Source: Obelidium mucronatum
Taxonomy: Eukaryota; Chytridiomycota; Chytridiomycetes; Chytridiales; Chytriomycetaceae
Reading direction: 5' to 3'
Assembly: GCA_025765595.1 (NCBI GenBank)
Contig: JAIVFH010000248.1
Location: 1 to 39,318, forward strand
Length of the DNA stretch: 39,318 nt
Translations under genes and position numbers: made by a program
Shown: positions 1 to 10,086 of the stretch, one piece after another
Layout of the letters: each line of letters starts with the position of its first letter
How positions within the stretch are numbered: the stretch's first letter is position 1
Notes under the pieces: generated by a model
What the model saw: only the letters and a program-made list of their open reading frames with translations
Told to the model about the DNA's origin: nothing
Database searches by the model: none

Positions 1-2
1 AC

Positions 3-152
3 GTTCTTCCTTACGTTTACATTGTCTACATGTTTATTCTATTGATGGGTCGTATTCAACGTGATGATGCTCGATGCAGAGGAAAGTATGGAAAGTATTG
101 GGAGGAGTATGGAAAGCTTGTTCCATACAAGTTGCTTCCGTACATTTACTAG
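3..152 (+). CDS. C-terminal end of ERG24/ERG4-family sterol reductase (partial)
   Basis: Only the last 49 codons are in the window; the 5' part lies to the left. The reading frame starting at base 3 gives a hydrophobic stretch (VLPYVYIVYMFILL) followed by RDDARCRGKYGKYWEEY and an ending PYKLLPYIY, then TAG. This matches the conserved C-terminus of the ERG4/ERG24 family (delta-14 and delta-24(24(1)) sterol reductases, lamin B receptor), whose RD-x4-C-x3-YG-x2-W-x2-Y block and Y-I/V-Y end are hallmarks and belong to the NADPH-binding catalytic end. These enzymes sit in the ER membrane and reduce sterol double bonds in ergosterol synthesis. Which of the two reductases it is cannot be decided from the tail. 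An AATAAA lies about 20 nt after the stop (172-177). Confidence 0.85.
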   Translation, partial: VLPYVYIVYMFILLMGRIQRDDARCRGKYGKYWEEYGKLVPYKLLPYIY

Positions 153-305
153 AACATTTTTTTTGATTCTGAATAAACAATCCTTCGTTCCTTTTTTGTT
201 ATTATTATCGCCATCTGCGTAATTAGAATTGTTGTGAGCTGATTTCGATGGAATGGTTCGCGCAACCGATGCTTTATTTCGCGTAAAATTACCCAAAATG
301 TCGGC

Positions 306-377
306 GGCCCTATGGTCTAGTAGTATGATTCTCGCTTTGGGTGCGAGAGGCCCCGGGTTCAATTCCCGGTGGGGCCC
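306..377 (+). tRNA. tRNA-Pro (anticodon TGG)
   Basis: A complete 72-nt cloverleaf. The acceptor stem is GGCCCTA (306-312) paired with TGGGGCC (370-376), with one G-T pair and discriminator C377. The anticodon stem CTCGC/GCGAG encloses loop TTTGGGT, so the anticodon is TGG at 338-340 and reads CCA (Pro). The T arm is CCGGG-TTCAATT-CCCGG. No intron is seen. A TTTT run at 379-382 is the RNA polymerase III terminator. CCA is not encoded, as expected in a eukaryotic nucleus. The gene lies in the short interval downstream of the sterol reductase. Confidence 0.95.
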
Positions 378-474
378 CTTTTACGTTTTGAAATCATTCT
401 CTCCGTTCTATTTTTGAATCTAGTTTCCATCCGTAGTAGTTCATTAAGCGACAGTTTATTCTAGATTATCTTTT

Positions 475-1186
475 ATGCCCTGTATAAAACAAAAGAGGAG
501 GAAAATGGGAATCTCAGATCAACACTGCCACCACCTCCACCCCCAACAATCTCTCCCACCACCACCTTTCCTGCTCCTGGAAAACCGCCTTTCAAATTTA
601 TCTTCACTGCATACTCGGAAATGGTTTCCAAGATTTCTGCGTCACAGGATCCAGCGTATCCAACGCGTTTATTGGAACACTAGAATCCCAGTGTTTATGC
701 CTCAATCCTTCCTGGAAATAACTGCAAACGCAACGGTTGAAATAGCGATGGCTGCTCCACAGCTGATGCACCGATTGAATTCGAAGCGGCTTGTGATTGT
801 AGATGTTGGAAGCAGTGAGAATGGAGGCGGAGTGATTGATGTTCGACGGCATATGCGGGTACAGTTGGTGGGTTCCAGGGGGAAGAACGTGGATGTAAAA
901 TTGACGCACTTGTTTCCGGAGCTGGAGTTCTTGAAGCGTGAGAGTTTAGGTTGGGATGAGTTGGAGATGGAGGAAGGGGTCGAGGTGATTCCTTATTCTG
1001 TTAGCCCAGTAGATTTTCCGAGAGAGCTTGTGGGTGGAATAAGGATGTTTTTGGGGACATTTAGAAGGCTTGAGAAAGGTATAACGTGAACAGTCATTTT
1101 TTTTTTTTTTTTTTGGATTCTGACTTTGATGATGTGTTGTTGATTTTGTAGACATTGCAAGACGAGTTTTGGATGACGTACGCTAA
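475..1186 (+). CDS. Unidentified two-exon protein
   Basis: Exon 1 is 475-1078 and exon 2 is 1152-1186, joined across a 73-nt T-rich GT-AG intron (1079-1151); splicing replaces an early in-frame stop by a short tail ending DIARRVLDDVR. The product is about 212 aa. The N-terminus is basic and proline/histidine-rich. Residues from about 60 on look folded: YWNTRIPVF, a segment with LVIVDVGSSENGGGVIDVRRH, then LTHLFPELEFLKRESLGWDELE. There is no signal peptide or clear TM segment. I do not recognise the family; a distant Tim44/mL45-like fold is conceivable but unsupported. The start is the first ATG of the open frame and could be internal if an upstream exon exists. Confidence 0.5.
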
Positions 1187-1221
1187 AAAAGGATGGAATC
1201 GTTATTGTCGGATCCTGTTGA

Positions 1222-1690
1222 ACGAACGTTAGTGTCGCTCTGTTGTTTTCTGTTGTTTTGCCCTGGATCACGCTGCCGTTACTTGCATTCAATGGAAGAT
1301 TGAGGATATCTGATATACTCTTAGTTTCCTGTTTATATACCCTTTCCTGGCAATTGAAGGACTTGTATCTTGGTTCCAATCGTATTCACAAGAGGACTAC
1401 CGTGATTTGGGGCTTCATCATTCGCAACAGTATGACTGGACATTGCAGAGAGTCAGTGTCTTTCAGTTTCGAAGCGGGGTATTGGGATTCAGTTTCTTGA
1501 CGAGGTGGATTGCTGAATACATTGACTCACTCTGTGGCAGTGAACGTTCCTCCTTGGAATACCCAAATCGCTTCATAAAACCAGGAGGGAATACATCGCC
1601 GAAAGGGTAATAGAGAAGAAAGCCGAGATTGCACTCGCGACACTTGCAGTATACCTTCTGCTGAGCATCAAGGCATGTCTTGTTCCAATA
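1222..1690 (+). other. Unresolved stretch with hydrophobic ORF pieces
   Basis: The frame open from 1222 to 1500 has no ATG near its start but encodes a plausible membrane segment (LLFSVVLPWITLPLLAFNG, then ISDILLVSCLYTLSW) followed by basic residues. A different frame near 1586-1690 encodes another hydrophobic helix (KKAEIALATLAVYLLLSIKA). These could be exons of a small spliced membrane protein or a decayed gene, but I could not find one consistent splice path. A poly(A)-signal-like AATAAA is at about 1686. No family is recognised. Confidence 0.25.
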
Positions 1691-1699
1691 AAAACGAAT

Positions 1700-2147
1700 T
1701 TATTGCTCATACGCGATCCACACCTTGACGCCCGTTGCGCCCTTCTTGTTGAAAAAACTCGCGCGTCCGAAATCCACCATCGAGTTGTGCGAGTCGTTCG
1801 CGCGCAGCTTCCCGTAGTGGACGGTCTGCTTGGCGGCGCGCGTGCCCCGCTTGCCGTTCACTTCGATGCGGAAGCCGGCGACTTTGCCGAGCGCCGTACG
1901 GCCGGCACCGCGCCGAGCGTCGACGCCGCTGCCGCAAAACACGCGCCGCCGCAGCGCCAGCGGCACCGGCGCGTCGCTCAAGCCCGCCGCCGCCGCCGCC
2001 GCCGCCGCCCGCCGCGCGCGCCGACCCGTGGTACGCCTCGCTGCGCCGCTGCACCTCGAAGTCGCCGCTCGGTGCGACGAACGGCGCCGTTACACGAAGG
2101 TGGCTGTTGAGGAGCGGCGGCGGCCGCGCCTGGTTGTGCAAACGCAA
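1700..2147 (-). CDS. Putative mitochondrial ribosomal protein uS3 (C-terminal domain), start unresolved
   Basis: On the reverse strand the frame ending at 1700 contains GKVAGFRIEVNGKRGTR, then a DFGRASFFNKKGATGVKVWI block just before the stop. This follows the C-terminal domain of uS3 (bacterial pattern G-x-I-x-V-x-GR-x-G ... DYG-x6-T-x2-G-x2-GVKVWI). In many fungi rps3 is in mitochondrial DNA, so a nuclear copy would be the mitochondrial protein or a transferred gene. The frame is closed upstream by a stop at 2090-2092 and has no ATG. A better upstream continuation lies in another frame (PSGDFEVQRRSEAYHGSARA then a poly-Gly run), so a frame break in the GCC/GGC repeat (about 1985-2016) or an undetected intron is likely. 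The segment is strikingly GC-rich. The N-terminus is not resolved. Confidence 0.5.
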
Positions 2148-2387
2148 AAGTGTGAGGACCGGCGATGGACGGTGAAATGATCAATCAAAGATCTTTTACC
2201 AGCGGGACTTGTGCTGAGATGCGGGCAATCTCCTTGATGAATGTAGTGTAGTGGTTGGGTTGTGTCATCTCTCTTTCTTTTTTTTCTTTTTTTCTTATTT
2301 ATTATTAATATATAAAAATCCACATTATTTACAGCAATGGTGGAAAGTTAGATCAATAGGATTCAATCAGAGGCGAAGGAGTCGACC

Positions 2388-3443
2388 ATGAAGGGCCTCG
2401 ATCAGTTGTTGGCCGTGGCAGTTTTTTTTTGGTGGCTACATTTCTCCTCACGCCCTCACTTGGGACCAGGGTCTCGAATTCACCCCAAACGTAGATCCGG
2501 ATCCGGAATACCAAAAAAAAAACAAACCCACCCCCCAAAAAATTACTTTGGATGATGCTCGAAAGGAAGTTACTATTGGCTCTGGCAGTGGGAATGAATT
2601 GTTCAAGCAGCAGCAACTGTCAAATTTGAACCGCCGCTATATACTCTCGAACAAGATATTCTAGTCGATGGAGAAGACGTTGAGAAGCCTTTCGGCCCAC
2701 AAACTCTTCCAATGCATGACTCGACGATTCCTCTTGGACCCGGTTTCTCAGGGAAACAACTTATGCAATACAACGGGCCGTTGCTTTCTACAGGTGAGTT
2801 CATTTGAAATTCCATCATCTAAATCAATGTTAATTCCCATCCAACTAATACTCGATTTCTCCTCTACTCAAAAAAAAAAAAGTGAACGTATTCCCAATCT
2901 TCTATGGAAAAAACACAGCCTACATGCCTCGCCTCATGAAATTCTACAAGGACATTAACAAACTCCCCACACCTAGACTGGCTCACCGAATACAACGTTC
3001 CCCCACCAACCCGGCATCACACGTGGCTTCGTTTCCGGATCCCACTGGGAAAACTCCACCACCACTGCACTCCCAACACAACTCCAAGACACAGACATCC
3101 AGAAATACATACACGGACTCATAACCTCCCGAAAAATCATCCCGACTGCAAACTCGTATTTCCCGATCCACTTTGACCCCGCCGTGAACATCCTTGCAGG
3201 GAACCAAATCCAATCATGTGTATCGTGGTGTGCGTATCATAGTACAATGAACGTGACGGGGTATAACCTTCCAGGAAATGTGTCGATTTTGAGTTATGGT
3301 GTGATTCCGGATCAAGGCGGGGGCTGTAGAGGCGGGTGTGGGGCGGATTCGGATACGTTTAATAACTTGTGTTCTGTTAGTTCTCATGAGTTGGTGGAAA
3401 GTATTACGGATCCAGCTGTTGGTGAGTTAGGGGGGTTTTTATT

Positions 3444-3487
<44 letters not shown>

Positions 3488-3869
3488 CGCTTTTCATTTT
3501 CTTATCCTGTCAAAAGGTCTCGGTTTATTAACATGGTATGGACCCAACGGTGAAATCGGAGACCTCTGTAACCACGTGCACGCGAAAATGAATATCTCTG
3601 GAACCGTGTATACAGTGCAAAAGGAGTATTCAAATGCCGCGGGTGGGTGCGTTGCGAGTGTGCCTGGGTCGCCGGTTCGAAATGCCGTGACACCGACAAC
3701 AACGTCGACTGCGAGACTTGGAAAGACGACAACAACAACAACGACAACAAGCAGGAAGCGTGCATCTTCAAGTACTGTGAGCAAACGGAGTAGTACAAAA
3801 CAGACGACTACAACAAGACGGAGAAGCAGTAGTAGTACTACCCGAAGGACAAGTACGACTTCCAAGTAG
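2388..3869 (+). CDS. EXORDIUM / phosphate-induced-1-like secreted protein, frame-disrupted
   Basis: Exon ends are visible at 2793/2883 and 3421/3517, both GT-AG, the second intron holding a 42-nt T run. A signal peptide starts at ATG 2388 (MKGLDQLLAVAVFF). The core has YNGPLLSTVNVFPIFYGK, then a block around 3180-3420 with SWCAYHSTMN and CRGGCGADSDTFNNLCSVSSHEL followed by ES-x-TDP, and after the last intron a GPNGEIGDLC motif and VYTVQKEYSN. These are typical of the phosphate-induced protein 1/EXORDIUM family, secreted and wall-associated. The last ~70 residues are a Thr/Ser/Arg/Lys tail. The frame is interrupted at T9 (2422-2430), somewhere in 2500-2615, at C4 (2965-2968) and at C5 (3000-3004). 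Either the assembly has homopolymer errors here or the gene is a pseudogene. A 49-nt intron starting at the T9 run is a weaker alternative for the first break. Confidence 0.7.
3446..3487 (+). repeat. T42 homopolymer in an intron
   Basis: An uninterrupted run of 42 T lies inside the last intron (3422-3516) of the EXORDIUM-like gene. It replaces the usual polypyrimidine tract and its true length is probably uncertain. Confidence 0.9.
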
Positions 3870-4298
3870 CTCTCTGGTTGTAAAAAAAATGTATCTGTTG
3901 CATGCGTGAATGTGGTTTTTTCTTCTTATTCTTATCTTTATATTGATTGTTTACTATAATTATATTATTGCCATATGATTGTGTATGACGCCTTTATTCT
4001 AAAAAAAAAATTTGCATTTTTAATAGTTCATTGTTGGGTAATTGGGGGGAACATGAAAAGTATTCAACACAAAACTATTTCTTTCTTTGGGTCTACACAA
4101 AAAAAACAAAAACGCACAAAAACTTAAAGTAATCAATCAAACTTCATAAAAATCTAGAGCTTTTCGAACACACAAAACACACCAAAAAATGAGGGAAAAC
4201 GCCAAAGAAGAGGAGAAAGGTAAAAAAAAAGAAGAAGACTTCCGAAAATTAAGCACAAAACGATAACAAAGAGGGGAAGGAGAGAGAAACGCTGTTGT
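3870..4298. other. Convergent intergenic region
   Basis: This A/T-rich 429-bp interval lies between the 3' end of the EXORDIUM-like gene (+) and the 3' end of the SH3 gene (-). I see short A and T runs but no ORF, RNA gene or repeat that I can support. Confidence 0.6.
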
Positions 4299-6697
4299 TT
4301 AATCTTGCCATTCTAGCAAACTGCTCACGCGGTTGCTGACACGTCTAGCATCGTCTTGTTGTTGCGCAGTCAATTGATCGTCTGGTTTACCCACGCAAGC
4401 AAGCGGAAACGCTCCCTTTTGTCCAGTCAATGGATGCATACCAAGAGCCCACCCATCTAATGAAAAGAAACAAAAAAAAATCGAGTTTTCGTGAGATGCA
4501 TTCAGGAAAGGCGCCAAAAAATAAAAAAGAGTCAAAGTACCATCAAACGACTTCAAGATAATCAAATCATTCCCCGCAACCAAATCCAATTCATCTTCCT
4601 GCGTAGCCGCATACGGGAACAAGATGCGAACCGTAGTTTGCTGCTTCTTTTTCCCACCCCGGAACCACTACTTCGCGATACTTGCAGCATGGACTTGCTG
4701 GCGCCGCGCCTGCAGAAATCGGTGTCGACAAGTTTGTCGCCATACTACTCATACGCTTGCTGATACGATCTGCACTAGCATGTTTCTTTTGTGATTGTGG
4801 TTTGGATGTGTGCAGTTCGTGGATGCTGCATACGCAGACTAACGGGAATGCTCCTTGTTTTCCAGGTGAGTGGGTTGCATCCTTGAGCCCAACTGTAACA
4901 CACAGTTTGGTTAATTTGATATGTCACACACCAAAATAACGAAAAAATAATAATAATAATAATAAAAACTGTGTGTACCCGTCATCGAATCGTTTGAGTA
5001 AAATCAAATCGTCGCCCTCAACCAAAGCCAATTCGTCCTGCAATTGTGGCTCATAGGAGTGGATGATACGCATGATTTCACCGCCTTGTTGTTTGGGTGG
5101 TTGTGGGGGAAGTTGTTGTTGTTGTTGCTGTGGGATCGACTTTTGTTGTTGGTATTGAGGTTGTTGTTGTTGGGATGGATGAGGTCTTCCCAGAGATCCA
5201 ACGGGAGCATAGGTTTGTTGAGGAGACGTTGGTTGGTATTGCTGTTGTTGCTGTTGTTGTTGTGGGGCTTGGTATGGTTTCGATGGAGGATAAGCGGCGG
5301 GGGCAGTAGAGGTGTTGTTGTTGTTGTAAGAATAATTGTTATTGGTGCTGTTGTAACTTGGTTTGTATTCTTCTTGCTGGTATCGGGAGTTGTTGCTGCC
5401 CTTGTTTTTTCTCATGTACATGAAGACACCAGCACCAATGATTGCCAACAAAGCAACACCTCCGACGGCAGCGCCGATAATCACGCCAATCGAGGGTCCA
5501 CTGGAAGATTTATTGTTTGCAGAATCAGGCAAATGGTATTGTCCATCGCTACCAAGGGTAGCGAATTGTACACCAGTAGGGAAATTGCAGCACAAGTCTC
5601 CGCTGCTCTGTTGTTGTTGTTTTTTTCAATCAGTACAAAAACTAAGGTTTAGGTGGTAGTATTTTGATTGTTGATGAGTTGAGTGACATCGCCTGCGGCG
5701 ATACGACATCGCCTTTGGCGATGAGATTACGCCTTCGGCGTTAGGACATCGCCTTCGGCGACAGGACATCGCCTTCGGCGATACGACATCGCCTTTGGCG
5801 ATGAGATCACGCCTTCGGCGACAGGACATCGCCTTCGGCGATAGGATAACGCCTTCGGCGACAGGACATCGCCTTCGGCGATAGGATAACGCCTTCGGCG
5901 TTGGGATCTCGCCTTCGGCAATGAAAACTAAACTGCAGCACTAGCACAATAAGATTTAGATTGAGCGGCAGTAGCAAAACCACAAGAATTCAATTCAGGA
6001 GCAACACCAAGATTACATTGTTGATCCTTATTAGTAGTCAAAGAAGCAGTCATGTTACCGCATGCCCAATTTCTAGAAGTAGTAGGGGTCAACAACATAA
6101 AATTTTCGACAACATGAAACGTAATGGTCAAAAGCCAAAGGGATAGAGAGGCCAATCACCTGTTTTGAAGTAGTTGAGTGACATAATCAGTGGGAGTGCA
6201 TTGGTTGTTTGCGTAGACGTTATTGTAGGAGGAGATTGCCTAAATTGGAAGTTAGTGATGATGAGCAACGACTACTAAAATCCAAGACACTTGAGTTACC
6301 AGCTGGCACAGGTTGCCGCACAGGACGACTGAGCCCCGATCCGAGTTTAAGGAGGGGTTTTCGACTGGCAGTATGGATGGATGGATGGTTAGACAACTCA
6401 GACAAGTACTCGATACGTACTCCTTGGCATGCAGCCCGCCAGCAGCGCGTTGTTGACGATGGTCGCGCAGTTGAAGCTCGCCTGGTAGCGCATGCTGGCG
6501 ACGGCCGCAGTCAGCGCCGCCGACGCCGCGCAGCCGCGCTTCGGCTCGGCGAACAGCGCAGCGTCCGGCCGCAGCACCGCCGCCACGAGCGCGTCGACCG
6601 CCGCCTCGTCCGCAAACACGCTGCCGTCAACGGGATACCCGGCGAAAGCCGGCCCGCACGCCGATGCTGCGCTGAGGATCACACAGCTGGTGCTCAT
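4299..6697 (-). CDS. Secreted Cys-rich / single-TM / double SH3-domain protein
   Basis: Seven exons: 6421-6697, 6300-6328, 6160-6239, 5934-6072, 4979-5607, 4541-4892, 4299-4456; all introns are GT-AG with agreeing phases. The N-terminal half is Cys-rich (SACGPAFAGYPVDGS, CTPTDYVTQLL, GDLCCNFPTG) and presumably extracellular; no classic signal peptide is visible at ATG 6697, so an upstream exon may be missing. A TM helix (IGVIIGAAVGGVALLAIIGA) precedes RKNK, a Gln/Asn/Pro-rich linker and two SH3 domains (ELALVEGDDLILLKRFDDG..., and DELDLVAGNDLIILKSFDDG WALG...). SH3 domains bind Pro-rich partners, so this may link surface contact to the cytoskeleton. Exon 4541-4892 needs three one-base corrections (near 4866, 4700-4712 and 4648-4652, net -1) to read through. 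Intron 4 holds the hairpin array. Confidence 0.8.
5681..5920. repeat. 12 x 20 bp tandem hairpin minisatellite
   Basis: Twelve units of exactly 20 bp run without gaps. The core of each is GCC-TTC-GGC, usually extended to ATCGCCTTCGGCGAT, a perfect 6-bp stem with a 3-nt loop. Variants keep the dyad in places (AACGCC...GGCGTT). Higher-order structure is visible: units at 5701 and 5781 are identical (80-bp period), and a two-unit block (40 bp) at 5821 is repeated at 5861. The array lies inside intron 4 (5608-5933) of the SH3 gene. On the minus strand it is open in frame (60 bp = 20 codons), but splicing evidence places it outside the CDS. Confidence 0.95.
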
Positions 6698-7059
6698 TGG
6701 TTGCTAAATTGAAGGCGAAAATTTAATCATGCTCTGAAGAAGAAGAGACACTCTCTCTCGCTCTCTCATACTATACATCTGAAAGTATTACAAAGGAACG
6801 GTGCGATTATTCTAGTGGCATTGAGTGTGATATAGCGACAACAAGCCGTCAATCGTCATACTTTCAAATATTTCATATCATATGGACGAAAGAGACTAAA
6901 ATGTAGAAGAAATAAGGATAAACAGACATTGGATAACAAATTCATTTGCAGTGGTGGAGATGGGTGACCAATTCGATTTGAAAAAAGAAGCAATAAAAAA
7001 AAAGGCGGTGAAACACTGCGGAGAAACTCTTGATAACAAAAAAAAAAGACCACAACGAC
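6698..7059. promoter_or_regulatory. Divergent intergenic region, SH3 gene / ABC transporter
   Basis: The two genes start on opposite strands 362 bp apart. The interval holds a CT-rich stretch (CTCTCTCTCGCTCTCTC at about 6751) and A runs just before the ABC start. No ORF of note is seen. Either gene might have an extra 5' exon here, as both lack an obvious signal peptide at their first ATG. Confidence 0.4.
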
Positions 7060-10000
7060 ATGAGTCTGTGTGCATTTCCAGTGCCAAAGTACAATCCCTT
7101 CACAGCAAATGGCATGCGAGTAGAAGGAACCCCCTGGATCCTGCCGCCATCCTCAGATCTCCTTCCCTTGAACATGACGGAAGGTCCCCGTCCAGGATAC
7201 GGCTGTTTCCAATGCCCATCAAGCCCAATTGGTCTCCCAATGCTTGCCGACCCTTCGCTTCCACTCAACGTGTCTCGAACTGCTCAAGAATTGTGTCCCA
7301 AAGGCTTCTTTTGCCCATATCTCCAACCATCCAATGCCCTCACGTGGCCCGTGTATTGTCCGCCCAGTCCTACCTGTATGGCTACTAGACTCGGTACCTT
7401 TGCCAGATGCGACAACCCGCAAGGATACTATGAACCCATGGCTTGTCCTGCCGGATTCTACTGTCCCTCCTACAATGAAGTCAAAGTCTGGTGAGTACTT
7501 AAACAATTTAATTTGGTTCAGCCCATTTCAATAACACACACACAAACGTACAGCCCCGCCGGATCATTCTGTCTAACTGGTTCAACAGCTCCAACCCCTT
7601 GTCAATTCCTCAGCACCTGCCCTACCGGCGCACACGTTGAAAAACACTTTGGAGCACTCGCAATCGTGATTCTATTGGACATCCTGCTCCTTGTCGTGTT
7701 CATTTACTACCGAATCCGTGAACTCAAAATGAACCGTGAACCCATTATTGCTTTGGTGCCGTATTCCATCCGCAAAGCGCACGCTGATGTATCAGAACGA
7801 CTGTTTGGGAAGAAGGAATCGGCTACCCAACCTCAAATCACTTCCCCTCAAGACAAGAAGGAAAAGTCTCCCACCCCTGTCAACTCAACAGACTCTCTTG
7901 TCGTTGTTGGAAACAAGGGGGCTACTGCCGCTGCCATTGCTGAAAACATTTCAATCTTGACGGCGGGGTTCAAAAAGGGTTTAGAAGGACACGATGACTT
8001 GCGCATGAATTACAAGTTTGAAGGGTTGAGTTTGAAGTTGGCGACTGGGAAGGAAATCTTGAAGGGTGTTTCGGGGGAGATCAAGTCTGGGAGGATGACT
8101 GCTATTATGGGACCATCAGGTAATGAATTTTCCTTCCATCTTTTTTTTTTTAGCCCCGTTATATTTAAAACAAACTTTTTTTTTTTTTTACTTATGAAAA
8201 TAGGTGCCGGTAAAACAACATTCATGAATGTCTTGATGGGTAAAGTCTCTCGTACGGATGGATCCTTACGAATCAACAATATCGTTGCCGAAATGCAGAC
8301 GTACCGCAAAATTATTGGTTACGTTCCACAAGACGATGTCATGATTGGTGAAATGACTGTGCGTGAAAACCTGCTCTACTCGGCTCGTGTTCGTTTGCCA
8401 CAAACTTGGACAAACAAGGAAGTCGAAGATCATGTGGATTCTCTTTTGAAGGCTCTCAAGTGAGTTCTTTTTTTTTATTCTTCAATTTTATTCTAATCTT
8501 TCTTATTTTAATTCTATTCAAGCTTGGCGCATGTCGCAAACTCCCGTATCGGCAGCACTCTCGAACGCGGAATCTCTGGCGGCCAACGAAAACGCGTCAA
8601 CATTGGCCTCGAACTCGCCGCCGTCCCACTCTCCCTGTTCCTCGACGAACCCACCTCCGGCCTCGACTCCACAGCCGCCTTAGACGTAGTCAACATCATG
8701 AGCTCCATCTCCCGTCTCGGCCTCACAATCGTGGCCGTCATCCACCAACCGCGATTGGAAATCTTTGAAGCCTTCGACGACGTCCTCATGATTGCCCCCG
8801 GTGGTCTTACAGCCTACATTGGGCCTGTGGATCAAGTCCAGGATTACTTCAAGTCGCTTGGGTTCTTGTTTGATGGTCGTTTGAACCCTGCAGATGTGTT
8901 GATGGATATTCTGTCGGGGCGTGGGGAGCTTGCGCCGGGGGTTCCAGTGGAGAGGCAGCACGTTGATAATATTGTGCAGCAGTGGATTCAATATTCGGAG
9001 CAACGGGACGCTTTGAGTTCGTCGGAACCCAAACTGAATGACTCTTCCGCTACCGCCGCCGCCGCCGCCGCTGCTGCTACCACAGCCGGCACAGACCCTT
9101 CAGACGTCCAAGCAATCGAAGCAATGTCAAGAATCAGTAAACTCCGCGGCAGCACTTTCCTCCGCCAAATCCTACTCTCCCATAACCGCTCCATGGTCCA
9201 ACAAATGCGCCTCATCAGCGCGTTCGTGATGGAAGCCTTCTTGGGCGGTCTCGCCGGCTACATGATGGGCATGTCGAGTCCAGAAGGGGAAGCGTATCAA
9301 GGGATATACAATGCACCGTTTTCAGCCATTTCGGGGAGTCAGGATTCAGTGTTTTTGGGAATGATTGGGATGGTGAATGGGATTGCTATTGCTTTGATTG
9401 CTGCTCCGCCCGGGGTGAAAGTTTTTGGGGAGGAGATGGGTATTTATTATAGAGAGGCGGCGGCGGGGCATGATAAGTTGGCTTACTTTATCGTGAGTAT
9501 TCGTGTTTTTTTTTTTTTTCATTCATTCATTCTTTCTGTTGACTTTTTGGGTTAAACAAAACAACTTCTCATTTTTTGCTCAGGGCAAGAACATATCAAT
9601 CATTTATCGAATCGCCTTGACATCCGCCCACTTCACAAGCGTATACTACCTCATGGCCCACCCACCCATTTACCTGTCCCACCAATACGCCTTCATGTTC
9701 CTCAACTTTTTCGGAATCTACGGAATGGCCATGATAATCTCCATGTTTATCCGCCGCGAAAACGCGCCTCTCATGGCCGTTACTGTAGGAATGATTTGGG
9801 GTGTCCTCTGTGGTTTCGCGCCAACCTTGCTGGCGGCGTCTAAACAGGGGTACTTGTTTTTGTTGCAGATTGGTGTGAATCGATGGGCTGCGGATTCGCT
9901 GTTTAGTTTGTGGATTGAACGGTATTTGGATGTCTATGATCCAGAGGTGCCGAATAGTTATTTTGGGTATGCGTTGGGGAATACGACAAGGAATTTGGTG

Positions 10001-10081
10001 TATATGGTTGTGATTGCTTTGGCTTATCGGGTTGTTGCGTTTGTGTTGTTGGTGTTGCTGAATAGGGATAAGCAGAAGTAA
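7060..10081 (+). CDS. ABCG-type (white/PDR subfamily) half transporter with Cys-rich N-terminus
   Basis: Exons 7060-7490, 7554-8119, 8204-8459, 8523-9492, 9584-10081; all phases agree, giving 906 aa with no frame break. The first ~185 residues are Cys/Pro-rich (CPKGFFCPYLQPSN, CPAGFYCPSYNEV) and probably extracytoplasmic, then one TM helix (ALAIVILLDILLLVVFIYY). The nucleotide-binding domain follows: Walker A GPSGAGKTT (split by intron 2, about residue 330), Q-loop GYVPQDD, signature ISGGQRKR (about 434), Walker B LFLDEPTSGLDS and H-loop IHQP. A poly-Ala linker precedes the C-terminal membrane domain. This NBD-before-TMD order with a Cys-rich N-terminus matches the ABCG24/28-like group. Substrate is unknown. 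The true start could be upstream (7060 is the first ATG of the open frame). A decayed copy lies at 11546-12128. Confidence 0.92.
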
Positions 10082-10086
10082 AAAAA

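Noticed and set aside
1703..2180. Long + strand Arg/Ala-rich ORFs
   Set aside because: They are antisense shadows of the GC-rich uS3-like reverse frame; the compositions are those of GC-rich non-coding frames.
5044..5652. + strand Leu/Val-rich ORF of about 200 aa
   Set aside because: It is the antisense of the Gln/Asn-rich linker of the SH3 gene (CAG/CAA read as TTG/CTG).
5681..5920. CRISPR array
   Set aside because: Units are contiguous 20-bp repeats with no unique spacers, in a eukaryotic intron.
5626..5921. Minus-strand Arg-rich repeat ORFs over the hairpin array, as a repeat protein
   Set aside because: Flanking exons splice in phase across the array (5934 to 5607), so it is intronic; openness follows from the repeat sequence.
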